Shown piece by piece: positions 15,671 to 24,735 of a stretch of DNA of 64,000 nucleotides. The translations under genes and the position numbers were made by a program. Source of the stretch: Thalassospira sp. ER-Se-21-Dark (GTDB taxonomy: Bacteria > Pseudomonadota > Alphaproteobacteria > Rhodospirillales > Thalassospiraceae); the NCBI RefSeq assembly GCF_017922435.1, contig NZ_VDEZ01000002.1:434001-498000 (forward strand), given 5' to 3'. Each line of letters begins with the position of its first letter. Positions within the stretch are counted from its first letter, which is position 1. The notes beneath the pieces were generated by a model. The model was given only the letters and a program-made list of their open reading frames with translations. It made no database searches and was not told the origin of the DNA.

Positions 15671-17311
15671 ATGCAAAATTCGATGTTTATTTCGTTTTCT
15701 GTATTGGCATTAATTTTTGTTAGTTCTTTTTCTACTGTAAAAGCGTCGGAATCTGACAAATGGCGACCTCACATTGATCTTGAGGGAAAGCCGGGTTCTG
15801 ACCGGCATCTCGGTGAAGCCGACCTGTTCGTACCGTTGATTCAGGACGACCACACGCTTGTGTTTGGCAATCTTCGCGGCAGGATCGACAATCAGAATGG
15901 CAGGGAAGGCAATTACGGATTGGGCGTGCGTCATATGCTGTCATCCGGATGGAATTTGGGCGGGTATGGCTATTTTGACCGACGCAGAAGCTCTTTGGGC
16001 AATATGTTCAACCAGATCACGTTCGGTGCAGAAGCACTGTCGATGGACTGGGATATACGTGCCAATGCCTATGTTCCGATTGGTCGAAAATCCTATCAGG
16101 TCGATAGCCTGAATACTGCGACAATTTCCGGTACAACTGTTGTTTTTCGCGGCGGCGAGGAACGTTCTTTGGGCGGTTTTGATGCCGAGCTAGGCTGGCG
16201 CGTGCCTGTTTTTGATGAAAATTCCCAGCAACAGTTGCGCCTTTATGGCGGGGGATATCGCTTTTCCGATGAAAAGGCGGGTATGATTGCCGGTCCACGG
16301 GGACGAATTGATTTGACCTTTAATGAGGTCCCTTTCCTTTGGGATGACTCTCGGTTGAGCCTTGGGCTTGAGGTTCAGCATGATGATCCGCGCGGCACCC
16401 AAAGCTTTGCCATGTTCAGATTGCGCATTCCCTTTCAGGTGTTTGGAGGCCAAGAAACCCATCAAACAGACCTGAGACCGATCGAAAGACGAATGGCGGA
16501 TCCGGTTATTCGTGACGTCGATGTTGTTAGCCGGGCCGGAGCCTTTGGTCCGCCAGAGACAGCAAGCGAAACGGCATCTGGGCAATTGTTGTCGGTAGTG
16601 GATAGCTCATCGACCACAGGCAGCAATCTTTCCAATGCCGTGGCAGCAGCAGGCGCAAATTCGACAGTTATTTTGCAAGGTGACTTCTCCAACGTGAACA
16701 GCAAAGTCATATTGCAGTCCGGTCAGACATTGATGGGGCAAGGCAGCCTGGAAGTTAAAAGCCCCTCCGGGCGTGTTGCCACCCTGGACATGGGATCGGC
16801 TTCTGTCTCCGGGACAGGAACGGTGACAACTGTCGGGGGGAATGATTCCAGGCTGATTGAAATGGCCAATAACAGCACCCTTGCTGGTATCACGGTGAAC
16901 AATACGGCCAGTGGCGGAACGGCCAGTTATGCAGTTTTAATGGACGGCGTTTCCGGCGCAACAATACGCAATAGCACCCTCAGTGCATCTGCATCCGGCA
17001 ACACATCTACGCCGATCTATATTCTCAACAACTCCAGCAATATCACGATTACCGGTAATACCCTCAAAGCGTCCGGCCAGACGGGTCATCAGACCTTTGG
17101 TGGGATGGCCGTGCAGGACAGCAGCAATATCAAATTCTCCAACAACTCGGTCACGGCCAGCGGCAGTGGGAACAAGCACTCTGTCTATTTAGACGACGTT
17201 ACCGACCTCTCAGGTTCCGGCAACACAAAGAATGCGGCTGCTGCGACATGCAGTACGTCAGTCACCAATACAGGATCGATTGGATTTACCGATGGCAGTT
17301 CCTGTCCGTAA
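15671..17311 (+). CDS. Inverse autotransporter with a beta-helix passenger
   Basis: About 546 residues. A signal peptide (ISFSVLALIFVSSFSTVKA) is followed by a segment from about residue 30 to 270 with the features of the intimin/invasin-type outer-membrane barrel: GNLRGRIDNQNGREGNYGLG, SSGWNLGGYGYFDRRRS, ANAYVPIG, GGFDAELGWRVPVF and RLRIPFQVF. A linker leads to a right-handed beta-helix of repeated short strands rich in NNS, TITGNTL and SNIKFSNNSVTA. The barrel should anchor the protein so that the helix faces outward as an adhesin or glycan-binding surface. The ATG at 15671 is chosen for the signal peptide; 15611 or 15683 are possible. The 5' end is much more AT-rich than the neighbourhood. 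Confidence 0.75.
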   Translation: MQNSMFISFSVLALIFVSSFSTVKASESDKWRPHIDLEGKPGSDRHLGEADLFVPLIQDDHTLVFGNLRGRIDNQNGREGNYGLGVRHMLSSGWNLGGYGYFDRRRSSLGNMFNQITFGAEALSMDWDIRANAYVPIGRKSYQVDSLNTATISGTTVVFRGGEERSLGGFDAELGWRVPVFDENSQQQLRLYGGGYRFSDEKAGMIAGPRGRIDLTFNEVPFLWDDSRLSLGLEVQHDDPRGTQSFAMFRLRIPFQVFGGQETHQTDLRPIERRMADPVIRDVDVVSRAGAFGPPETASETASGQLLSVVDSSSTTGSNLSNAVAAAGANSTVILQGDFSNVNSKVILQSGQTLMGQGSLEVKSPSGRVATLDMGSASVSGTGTVTTVGGNDSRLIEMANNSTLAGITVNNTASGGTASYAVLMDGVSGATIRNSTLSASASGNTSTPIYILNNSSNITITGNTLKASGQTGHQTFGGMAVQDSSNIKFSNNSVTASGSGNKHSVYLDDVTDLSGSGNTKNAAAATCSTSVTNTGSIGFTDGSSCP

Positions 17312-17314
17312 CGA

Positions 17315-17448
17315 TCCACGTCATTGCTTCGTCGACGCCAAGCGAGTTGTTCTTCATAAGGATGGCAACGGTCTCTTTCCCCTTTTCCCGAGGCGTCAAT
17401 TCTTCGCCATTGTTCGGGGCTCAGTTCTTGGAGATCAAACGGGTCCAT
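17315..17448 (-). pseudogene. Possible frameshifted gene relic
   Basis: On the minus strand, MDPFDLQELSPEQWRRI reads in one frame and ELTPREKGKETVAILMKNNS in the next, as if one protein had been split by a frameshift. It ends against the adhesin gene. I do not recognise the family, and the support is only the protein-like look of both halves. Confidence 0.25.
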
Positions 17449-17536
17449 TCTGGGGCGCTTTCGATTAAATGTCGATTGGCCCTGAATGTTGTGCGCTAAA
17501 AAGCAAGTGATCCTGTCGGCACTTGGACCCAAGGGG

Positions 17537-17695
17537 TTATTTGCGCGCGATGATCAGCGCCATAACAGCACAGAACAACGCGAACAGAATGTCGCTCGCA
17601 GCGATGTTGTCTGTCACCAGGGCTTCAAACGCGGCAATCGGCAGGATGATCGAGGTCAGGACGAGAAAGACCGGATTAAACAGTTTGTTTTTCAT
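17537..17695 (-). CDS. 52-residue single-span membrane protein after the permease
   Basis: A short reading frame beginning MKNKLFNPVFLVLTSIILPI and ending ALFCAVMALIIARK. Two hydrophobic stretches flank an acidic middle (VTDNIAASD), so it likely crosses the membrane once or twice. Its ATG lies one base past the permease stop, and a G-rich Shine-Dalgarno-like stretch sits in the permease end, so it is probably translated with the permease. It could be an accessory subunit or a small regulator. No family is recognised. Confidence 0.55.
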   Translation of the reverse strand: MKNKLFNPVFLVLTSIILPIAAFEALVTDNIAASDILFALFCAVMALIIARK

Positions 17696-17696
17696 G

Positions 17697-19271
17697 TTAC
17701 GCGCCCCCGTTCATCGTCGTGATCAAAAGCAGGCCAAGAGCCATGAAGCCACACAGCGCGGTAAGGATCACGCCGGTTTTAAGCACCACCGAAAGTACCG
17801 GTCCTTCCTTTCCCGAAAGCCCAACGGTCGAACACCCAACAAGGATCTTTGACGGGGCCAGCATGCTGCCAAGGGACGCACCCGTCGCCTGTGCCGCCAG
17901 AACAAGGGCGGTCGACAGGCCAGAAAGCTCAGCAGTGTGGCGTTGGAACATACCAAAGACGACGTTGGAATTGTTTGTGCTGCCGGTCATAAACGCACCA
18001 AGCGCGCCGATGGCAGGTGAAATCACCGGGTAGGCAACGGCGAAGGCCCCGGAAAAGACCGCAGCACCCCCTTCGGCAAGGGCATAGGTCATGCCCGCGT
18101 GGTCCATGATGATGGCAAGCCCGATCACCGGCACCATGCCGATGCTGGTCGGAAGGCCACTTTTGAGCGTGCGTTGCCAGATACGTTTACCGATCCCGTC
18201 GTCGTAATGACCGCGCAGCTTGAAGAAGGTAAAGCTGATGGCAGCGGTATAAAGCAACAGCGCGCCCGGATGGCCAAAGATGGCAATCGCCTTGGCACTT
18301 TCGGCCTCGATCACCCAGCCGGTTGCGGTCGCGGTTTCCGGGAAATCCAGCGTGAAGCGGATTTTACCCAAAAGCATTTCAATTGCGGGCACAAAGGTTG
18401 CCAGCGTGACCAGCACGATGAACACCAGATAAGGGGTCAATGCCTCAATCAGGGGCATGTGGTGATGATCATCAGTAACCTGCTCGGCCACATCATCGGG
18501 ATGGGGTTTCCAGAACCGGGTCACGATGATCGAGGTCACAAGTCCTGCAATCCCGGCTGTCAGGCCGCCCAGCGTCCAGACGCCGTAATTGGCCATGGCA
18601 TACTGCACCACGCCCATCACGCCGGAAATAAGAACCAGCGGCACAATGCGGCGGCGAATGGTGCGGAACCCGCCATCAAGCCACAAAACAGCCGCCCCGC
18701 ACATAAAGCCGGACAAGCCCAAAAGGATCGCCGAATAATGGGTCAGTTCGGTGCCCGGAATGCCGGTGACACCAATAAGCGCTTCGAACGAGGTTGCCAT
18801 GTTGCCAAACAAAACCGACCAGCTATGCCCGATCATTGGGGCTGCAACCGCCAATACCGGGGAGAAACCCATGCCCAGCAGAAGTGGTGCGACGACCGCA
18901 ATCGGAACGCCGAAGCCCGCCACACCCTGAAGGAAGCTGGCAAAAACATAGCCCAGTATCAAAAGCTGCAGCGGGCGATCATCGGTCAGCGACCGGATGG
19001 CGCGCCCGATGGTCTTGATCGCGCCGGCTTCCTCGGCTGCGAAATACAGGATCAGTGCGGCCCAGACGATATACAGGATATAAAGGGCCAGCATCACGCC
19101 CTTGGCCTGGGCGATGATCAGCATATCGGTCGGTGCGCCAAAGAAGAAGACGGCAAGTATAACCGTCACAAACCAGGCGGCGGCACCTGCGCGTGCAGCA
19201 CCCCAGTTGGCCTTGATCATCAGAAACAAAATAGTCGCGATTGGCAGGGCTGCCAGCAGGAAGTTGGTCAT
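17697..19271 (-). CDS. lldP: L-lactate permease family transporter
   Basis: A 524-residue transporter of the LctP/LldP family with about 13 hydrophobic spans. Family motifs include FLQGVAGFGVPIAVVAPLL near residue 115, IGHSWSVLFGNMA near 148, and FMTGSTNNSNVVFGMFQRHT near 425. It should carry lactate or glycolate with protons. A His-rich loop (DDHHHMP) is in the middle. The lactate dehydrogenase genes often linked to lldP are not seen here. A perfect 17-base palindrome lies 38 bases upstream of the start and is a likely operator. Confidence 0.88.
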   Translation of the reverse strand: MTNFLLAALPIATILFLMIKANWGAARAGAAAWFVTVILAVFFFGAPTDMLIIAQAKGVMLALYILYIVWAALILYFAAEEAGAIKTIGRAIRSLTDDRPLQLLILGYVFASFLQGVAGFGVPIAVVAPLLLGMGFSPVLAVAAPMIGHSWSVLFGNMATSFEALIGVTGIPGTELTHYSAILLGLSGFMCGAAVLWLDGGFRTIRRRIVPLVLISGVMGVVQYAMANYGVWTLGGLTAGIAGLVTSIIVTRFWKPHPDDVAEQVTDDHHHMPLIEALTPYLVFIVLVTLATFVPAIEMLLGKIRFTLDFPETATATGWVIEAESAKAIAIFGHPGALLLYTAAISFTFFKLRGHYDDGIGKRIWQRTLKSGLPTSIGMVPVIGLAIIMDHAGMTYALAEGGAAVFSGAFAVAYPVISPAIGALGAFMTGSTNNSNVVFGMFQRHTAELSGLSTALVLAAQATGASLGSMLAPSKILVGCSTVGLSGKEGPVLSVVLKTGVILTALCGFMALGLLLITTMNGGA

Positions 19272-19308
19272 GAAGGGCGCACCATAACCTTTTGAAACAA
19301 GGGGCTAT

Positions 19309-19325
19309 CGTTGAAGTCTTCAACG
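19309..19325. promoter_or_regulatory. Perfect 17-base palindrome upstream of the permease
   Basis: CGTTGAAG-T-CTTCAACG has perfect eight-base arms. It is 38-54 bases upstream of the lldP-like start, where an operator would sit. GntR-type regulators bind sites of this size, but no such regulator gene is adjacent. Confidence 0.55.
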
Positions 19326-19396
19326 GGACGCGCATATTGTCCGACCAATGATGCAAGCGCAAGTGGTGTGTTCTGGTATTTCGTATGATGAAAGCA

Positions 19397-19428
19397 AAAT
19401 GCCGGATTCACGAAGAACCCGGCATTTG
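19397..19428 (-). terminator. Terminator of the LLM monooxygenase gene
   Basis: On the minus strand ATGCCGG pairs with CCGGCAT around a 13-base loop (19399-19425), followed by TTTGCTTT. It lies about 25 bases past the stop of the leftward gene. Confidence 0.75.
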
Positions 19429-19451
19429 TAGAAATAAGGTGCCGCTTGGTC

Positions 19452-20471
19452 TTAGGCGCAGTCTTTGTTCTCGGACTTTGCGTTCATTTCGCCAAACAGC
19501 TCGGCAGCGATTTCAAAGGATTTCAGGCGTGCCGTCTGATCATAGATGTTGGCGGTGACCATGATTTCGTCGGCCTTGGTCATGTAGGCGAATTCGCGCA
19601 GTTTCTTGCGCACCGTATCGCGCCCGCCAATTGCGGCATAGCGCATGGCGTGATCCACACCGGCCTTTTCAACGCGGTTCCAGATTTCGCTCATATCCTT
19701 GACCGGTTTTGGCAATTGGCCCGGTGTTCCGCGCCGCAGGTTCAGGAACTGCTGCTGCATCGAGGTGGCCAGATATTCACCTTCCTCGTCGGTGTCAGCG
19801 GCAAAGAAGCCCATCGCAGCAACCGCATAGGGTTTATCAAGGGCTTTGCTTGGCTCAAACCGGTTGCGATAAAGGGTTAGCGCATCCATCAGCATGTCGG
19901 GCGCAAAGTGCGATGCAAAGGCGAAGGGCAGACCAAGGCGTGCGGCCAGGTCGGCTGAAAACAGGCTGCTGCCCAAAAGCCACATCGGCACCTGCGAACC
20001 ATAGCCCGGTACGGCCCGGATCGGCGGATTGCCTTCAAGCGGGGCGAGGAAGGCCTGCACCTGCAAGACATCCTGAATAAAGCGTTCCTCGGATCCATGC
20101 ATGTCACGGCGAAGGGCGGCTGCGGTGCGTTGATCCGTGCCTGGCGCGCGGCCAATGCCCAGATCAATACGGCCCGGATGAAGCGCATCAAGGGTGCCAA
20201 ACTGTTCGGCAATCACCAGCGGCGCATGGTTGGGCAGCATGACGCCACCTGACCCAACGCGGATGGTCTTGGTACCAGCCGCGACATGGGCCATGACAAC
20301 AGATGTCGCGGCACTGGCAATGCCGGGCATGTTGTGATGTTCGGCCAGCCAATAACGATGATAGCCAAGCTTTTCAGCGTGTTGGGCGAGGGCAAGTGTA
20401 TTGCGCAACGCATCAGAGGGATGTTCACCCTCATTCACGGGGCAAAGATCAAGAAGGGAATATCTTAGCAT
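19452..20471 (-). CDS. Luciferase-like (LLM class) flavin monooxygenase
   Basis: A 339-residue member of the bacterial-luciferase-like TIM barrels that use reduced flavin. The N-terminus has the family pattern [19 protein letters not shown], then [30 protein letters not shown] and [23 protein letters not shown]. These match the MsnO8 or YhbW-type group of unknown substrate. It would act in the cytoplasm with a flavin reductase encoded elsewhere. It is a single-gene unit with its own terminator. Confidence 0.9.
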   Translation of the reverse strand: MLRYSLLDLCPVNEGEHPSDALRNTLALAQHAEKLGYHRYWLAEHHNMPGIASAATSVVMAHVAAGTKTIRVGSGGVMLPNHAPLVIAEQFGTLDALHPGRIDLGIGRAPGTDQRTAAALRRDMHGSEERFIQDVLQVQAFLAPLEGNPPIRAVPGYGSQVPMWLLGSSLFSADLAARLGLPFAFASHFAPDMLMDALTLYRNRFEPSKALDKPYAVAAMGFFAADTDEEGEYLATSMQQQFLNLRRGTPGQLPKPVKDMSEIWNRVEKAGVDHAMRYAAIGGRDTVRKKLREFAYMTKADEIMVTANIYDQTARLKSFEIAAELFGEMNAKSENKDCA

Positions 20472-20622
20472 AGCCAGACTTTCGGTTTGGCGCGGACATC
20501 GCAGAAATAGATATCAGCGGCGCGCCGGATTTCACAGTTGGCATTAATCTAGCGCGAATGAACCGTCTTGCCAGTCCCTAACTGGAATGTTCATATACAG
20601 GAACAAACAAGGGACGTTGAAA

Positions 20623-21141
20623 ATGTTGATTATTCTTGGTGGATTGCCTGGTGTCGGCAAAACGTCAATTGCCAGATTGGCGGCTCAGGAACTTGGCGCG
20701 ATCCATCTGCGAATTGATACAATCGAGCAGGCAGTTATTGATTGCGGTGTCGTGCCATCCGATGAAATGGGCCCGGTCGGGTATGTCGTCGCAAACCGGA
20801 TCGCGACAGATAATTTGCGCCTTGGCCACCTTGTGATCGGAGATGCGGTCAATCCGATCGAATTATCCCGTGCCGCGTGGCAAGAAGCCGCGATAATCGC
20901 AGACAAGCCTTTTGTGCAGATTGAACTGATTTGTTCTGATGTTGATGAGCATCGTTACCGGGTTGAAACACGAAAGGGTGACATAGAAAACCTGAAACTG
21001 CCCGACTGGCAAAAGGTCTGTGATCGTGAATATCACCCCTGGCCGGATGTGGATCTGGTGATTGATACTGCTGCGCAATCGCTTTGTGCTTCTTCTGACA
21101 TACTTGTTGGTTTTGTTCGGAAGAAGATCGCCAGTATCTGA
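20623..21141 (+). CDS. P-loop AAA-type kinase-like protein
   Basis: A 172-residue nucleotide-binding protein. Walker A is GGLPGVGKTSIARLAA at residue 6. LRIDTIEQAV and IGDAVNPIELSRAAW follow, in the layout of small ATPases related to zeta-toxin, chloramphenicol kinase and gluconate kinase. The C-terminal PWPDVDLVIDTA is typical of this group. The natural substrate is unknown. The ATG at 20623 has GGGACG before it and gives an N-terminus directly at the P-loop; the upstream in-frame ATG at 20587 adds an unlikely leader. Confidence 0.8.
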   Translation: MLIILGGLPGVGKTSIARLAAQELGAIHLRIDTIEQAVIDCGVVPSDEMGPVGYVVANRIATDNLRLGHLVIGDAVNPIELSRAAWQEAAIIADKPFVQIELICSDVDEHRYRVETRKGDIENLKLPDWQKVCDREYHPWPDVDLVIDTAAQSLCASSDILVGFVRKKIASI

Positions 21142-21161
21142 ATTAAAACATATCTTTTCGT

Positions 21162-22067
21162 CTATTCATCAATGCTTGGCTGCCGATGGGCGGCAAGCGT
21201 GCGGCTAACGAAATTGCGAAGAGCAATCGAGATATCATTGCTGCGATAAGCCAGTGAAAGTTGCGCAATGGGCACTTCGCCCTCGATCTCGCGATAGGCG
21301 ACACCCTTGGCTTGAAGCTGCGTCATCGGCTTAGGGACCAATGAAAAGCCAAGCTCGGCCGCAACGAAATTGATCACGGATCCGAGCTGTGGCGCGATCT
21401 GACCCATTTGTGGTTCAAACCCGGCGTCGCGACAGGCAGTGACCACCTTGTCATAATGGGTTGGGCCGACCGCGCGCGGGGTCAGGATCAGCGCCTCGTC
21501 TCTGAGTTCCGATAGGGCGACCTTTTCACGTTGGGCAGCCGGGTGACCGGAGGGGAGCACAAGCACCATCGGTTCGCTTGAAATCACATGCAGGCGAATG
21601 CCATCGCCTGCAATCGTATCCTGGCGCAGGAATACCGCATCAAGGCGTTCATCGCGCAGGCCGGCGACAAGTTGGGCAGAGTTGGCTTCTTCGAGTGTCA
21701 TTTCAACACCGGGGTAACTGCGCCGGAAGTCACGGAATACACGTGGCACAGACGGGCTGAACGCGGCGGACGCCGTGAATCCCACCCGGATCGATCCGAC
21801 TTCGCCGCGCCCGGCACGTTGTGCGGCACGAATGGCGCGCTCTGCCAGATCGGGGAACTGTGCAACCACCTCAAGAAACGCCGTTCCGGCCTCTGTCAGT
21901 TCGGCGCCATGGGGGAGACGATGAAACAGGGCCGTGCCGATTTCATTTTCCAGATCGCGGATTTGCTGACTAAGCGGTGGCTGCCCGATGCCGATGCGGG
22001 CCGCAGCACGGGTAAAGTTCCCTTCACGGGCGACGGCAAGGAAGTAGCGGATATGGCGCAGTTCCAT
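21162..22067 (-). CDS. LysR-family transcriptional regulator
   Basis: A 301-residue LysR regulator. The N-terminal helix-turn-helix is MELRHIRYFLAVAREGNFTRAA with IGQPPLSQQIRDLENEIGTALF. The effector domain follows from about residue 90. The ATG at 22067 is chosen; a TTG five codons upstream is less likely. It is divergent from an MFS exporter gene, the same order as the E. coli ynfL-ynfM pair, and probably controls it. The inducer is unknown. Confidence 0.92.
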   Translation of the reverse strand: MELRHIRYFLAVAREGNFTRAAARIGIGQPPLSQQIRDLENEIGTALFHRLPHGAELTEAGTAFLEVVAQFPDLAERAIRAAQRAGRGEVGSIRVGFTASAAFSPSVPRVFRDFRRSYPGVEMTLEEANSAQLVAGLRDERLDAVFLRQDTIAGDGIRLHVISSEPMVLVLPSGHPAAQREKVALSELRDEALILTPRAVGPTHYDKVVTACRDAGFEPQMGQIAPQLGSVINFVAAELGFSLVPKPMTQLQAKGVAYREIEGEVPIAQLSLAYRSNDISIALRNFVSRTLAAHRQPSIDE

Positions 22068-22092
22068 TGATGGTATATCCAAAAGATATCAA
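22067..22092. promoter_or_regulatory. Possible LysR-type binding site
   Basis: TTGAT (22067-22071) and ATCAA (22088-22092) flank an inner inverted repeat ATATC-CAAAA-GATAT (22075-22089). The site overlaps the regulator's start and lies about 90 bases before the MFS gene. LysR sites are degenerate, so this is only a candidate. Confidence 0.35.
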
Positions 22093-22178
22093 AGAAGACA
22101 GTTCCATATATTGGACGGATAGGCGCGATAGTGCAATCATAAGCGTCACCCCACGAACCATTCCAAAAGAGGTCGCAA

Positions 22179-23537
22179 ATGTCTGTTTCCCGGGACACTG
22201 ACCCAGAAGAACATTCTGATAGTGCTGCTGATACGGCGTCATCTGATGCAACGCCCCCCATACGTTCGCAAAGCCCGCTCGCGTCCACCAACGCAAATGC
22301 GTCTGCCGACCCGGTTTGGATAAAGCCGGGATCGGCCGCATTTCGCCGTATCAGCATTGCACTGTTTTTGGCCGGATACGCGACCTTTTCGCTGATTTAC
22401 TGTGTGCAGCCACTGTTGCCGGAACTTGCAAACCACTTTGCGGTTGGGCCGGCTGAAAGCTCGCTCGCACTTTCGTTGACCACCGGATTTCTGGCCTTTG
22501 CCATTTTGCTGGCCGGTGCTGTGTCCGAGGCCGTCGGGCGCAAGCAATTGATGCTGATTTCCATTTGTGTGGCTTCGGTTTTGAACCTGATCGCGCCGTT
22601 TCTGTCCGATTGGCACGCTTTTCTTGTGGTGCGCGCGTTGGAAGGTCTGATGCTGGGCGGGGTTCCGGCCGTTGCCATGGCCTATTTGGCCGAGGAAATC
22701 GATCCCAAGGGCCTTGGCATGGCGATGGGCATCTATATCAGCGGGACGGCGATCGGGGGCTTAAGTGGTCGTGTTGTGATCGGTTTTCTGACCGATCTGT
22801 TTGGCTGGCACATTGCCCTTGGTGCGATGGGCGCCTTGGGCCTGATTGCCGCGCTTGGTTTTGCTGTTCTGTTGCCGGCATCGCGAAACTTTGTCCGGCG
22901 TCCCGGTTTTCAGGTGGGCTATCACCTGCGGGCCTGGGGCAGGCATCTGAAACATGCGGGTTTGCCGTTCGTGTTTCTGATCGGGGCCTTTGCCATGGGC
23001 TGCTTCGTGACAGTGTTTAACTATGTCGGTTTCCGTCTTTCGGATGCGCCCTATGGCCTATCGCAAAGTCAGATTGGCTTGATCTTTGTTGTCTATCTGT
23101 GTGGATCGGTGACCTCATCGATTGCTGGTGCGTTGTCTGACAAGATCGGACGTGGTCCGGTGCTGGTGGTGGGGCTGTTGTTGGCGGCCTTTGGTGTCGG
23201 GCTGACTGTCTCTGACAGCCTGCCGGTGATCATTGGCGGGATTGTCATCCTGACCAGTGGCTTTTTCGTTGCCCATTCGATTGCCAGTGGCTGGGTCGGG
23301 CGACTTGCCGAAACGGCCAAGGGGCATGCATCATCGCTGTATCTTCTGGCCTATTATCTGGGATCCAGCATCATGGGGTCGGTTGGCGGCTGGTTCTGGG
23401 ATCAGGGCGGATGGAACGCGGTTGCGGGTTTTGCCGGATCGTTGTTGCTGTGTGCGTTGTTCTGCGGGCTTTATCTTTGGGCGCGCGCGGCGCAGGACAT
23501 TCGCCAATCCCGAAATGAGGTTGCCCGCGCGACCTGA
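22179..23537 (+). CDS. MFS exporter, YnfM-like
   Basis: A 452-residue major facilitator transporter with about 12 spans after a 50-residue hydrophilic, Ser/Asp/Ala-rich N-terminal tail. Motifs include SLIYCVQPLLPELANHF near residue 70, AILLAGAVSEAVGRKQLML near 105 and SIAGALSDKIGRGPVLV in the second half. It fits the YnfM/AraJ-like drug or sugar efflux group. The long N-terminal tail is unusual for the family. It is divergent from the LysR gene and ends at a strong terminator. Confidence 0.9.
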   Translation: MSVSRDTDPEEHSDSAADTASSDATPPIRSQSPLASTNANASADPVWIKPGSAAFRRISIALFLAGYATFSLIYCVQPLLPELANHFAVGPAESSLALSLTTGFLAFAILLAGAVSEAVGRKQLMLISICVASVLNLIAPFLSDWHAFLVVRALEGLMLGGVPAVAMAYLAEEIDPKGLGMAMGIYISGTAIGGLSGRVVIGFLTDLFGWHIALGAMGALGLIAALGFAVLLPASRNFVRRPGFQVGYHLRAWGRHLKHAGLPFVFLIGAFAMGCFVTVFNYVGFRLSDAPYGLSQSQIGLIFVVYLCGSVTSSIAGALSDKIGRGPVLVVGLLLAAFGVGLTVSDSLPVIIGGIVILTSGFFVAHSIASGWVGRLAETAKGHASSLYLLAYYLGSSIMGSVGGWFWDQGGWNAVAGFAGSLLLCALFCGLYLWARAAQDIRQSRNEVARAT

Positions 23538-23545
23538 TTAAAACA

Positions 23546-23577
23546 AAACCCCCGCCGGAAACCGGACGGGGGTTTTT
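23546..23577. terminator. Bidirectional intrinsic terminator
   Basis: ACCCCCG-CCGG pairs with CCGG-CGGGGGT around AAA (one bulged A), with A and T runs on either side. It separates the convergent MFS and cysteine synthase genes. Confidence 0.92.
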
Positions 23578-23598
23578 ATCTCTCGGGATGGCTGCGGC

Positions 23599-24597
23599 TT
23601 AGAGCCAATCGGGGCTCGGCAGGCCTTTTTCCTTAAGGAACGCAGGGTTCCAGAGCTTGCTCTGATAGCGGGTTCCAAGGTCACACAGAATGGTGACGAT
23701 GGTTTTTCCAGGGCCAAGTTCACGTGCAAGGCGCACGGCACCGGCAATGTTAATCCCCGTTGAGCCACCCATGCACAGACCTTCTTCCTTGAGCAGGTCA
23801 AACACGATCGGCAGCATTTCCTCGTCCGAGATCTGGAACGGGTGATCGATCTCAACGCCTTCAAGATTGGCGGTGATACGACCCTGACCGATACCTTCGG
23901 AGATTGAGCTGCCTTCGGATTTCAGTTCACCGAACTTGTAGTGGCTGTAAAGGGCCGCACCCATCGGATCGGCGAGGCCGATCTGGATGTTTTTGTTGCG
24001 ATCCTTAAGCGCCATCGAAACTCCGGCCAGCGTGCCGCCGGTACCGACCGCACAGATAAAGCCATCCACTTTGCCGTCGGTCTGTTCCCAGATTTCGGGT
24101 GCGGTGGTGTCGATGTGGCCCTGACGGTTGGCGACGTTGTCAAACTGGTTGGCCCAGATCGCGCCATTCGGTTCGGACTGTGCGAGTTCTTCGGCCAGAC
24201 GGCGCGACACATGCACATAGTTGTTCTGGTCGCGATAGGGGACAGCCGGAACTTCGCGCAGATCCGCACCGAGAAGCCGCAGCAGGTCTTTCTTTTCCTG
24301 GCTTTGGGTTTCAGGGATAACGATCACGGTGCGATAGCCCAGCGCATTGCCGACAACCGCAAGACCGATGCCGGTGTTGCCAGCCGTACCTTCGACGATG
24401 ACGCCGCCCGGTTTCAGAAGACCGCGCGCCTCTGCATCGCGAATGATGGCAAGGGCTGCACGGTCCTTGACCGACCCGCCCGGGTTTGCGTATTCCGCCT
24501 TGCCAAGAATGGTGCAGCCCGTCAGCTCGGAAACCTTTTTAAGCTTCACAAGCGGGGTGCGGCCAATGGCTTCGATGGTACCATTGCGAATGTCCAT
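23599..24597 (-). CDS. Cysteine synthase-type PLP enzyme
   Basis: A 332-residue fold-type II PLP enzyme. The Schiff-base Lys is in NPGGSVKDRAALAII. The substrate loop is EGTAGNTGIGLAVV and the phosphate loop is AVGTGGTLAG. It would make L-cysteine from O-acetylserine and sulfide. The loop GTAGNTGIG differs from the TSGNTGI of classical CysK and is shared with a separate branch of cysteine synthases, so the sulfur donor could differ. The ATG at 24597 has GGAG upstream; longer starts are rejected. It stands alone, convergent with the MFS gene. Confidence 0.85.
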   Translation of the reverse strand: MDIRNGTIEAIGRTPLVKLKKVSELTGCTILGKAEYANPGGSVKDRAALAIIRDAEARGLLKPGGVIVEGTAGNTGIGLAVVGNALGYRTVIVIPETQSQEKKDLLRLLGADLREVPAVPYRDQNNYVHVSRRLAEELAQSEPNGAIWANQFDNVANRQGHIDTTAPEIWEQTDGKVDGFICAVGTGGTLAGVSMALKDRNKNIQIGLADPMGAALYSHYKFGELKSEGSSISEGIGQGRITANLEGVEIDHPFQISDEEMLPIVFDLLKEEGLCMGGSTGINIAGAVRLARELGPGKTIVTILCDLGTRYQSKLWNPAFLKEKGLPSPDWL

Positions 24598-24735
24598 GAC
24601 AGACTCCAAACATGGTGATTTCAAATGTGTTTGATAGTTGATTGGTCTTTTTGCACACAAAAGTCAAGGCAGATTAAAAAATATAACGTAAAGTTTGTGT
24701 GATTATTGTTTTTCTGATTAATCGCTGTGGTATCC

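Noticed and set aside
17185..17532. Possible transposase remnant on the minus strand after the adhesin gene
   Set aside because: A DPFDL...EQW pattern first suggested an IS5-type N-terminus, but no terminal repeats or further transposase motifs follow.
18099..19295. A 398-codon open frame opposite the lactate permease
   Set aside because: Its composition mirrors the permease codons on the other strand; it is a shadow.
20589..20604. TGTTC and GAACA inverted repeat looking like an SOS box
   Set aside because: Spacing of eight bases and inverted orientation match neither the alphaproteobacterial GTTC-N7-GTTC nor the GAAC-N4-GTTC form.
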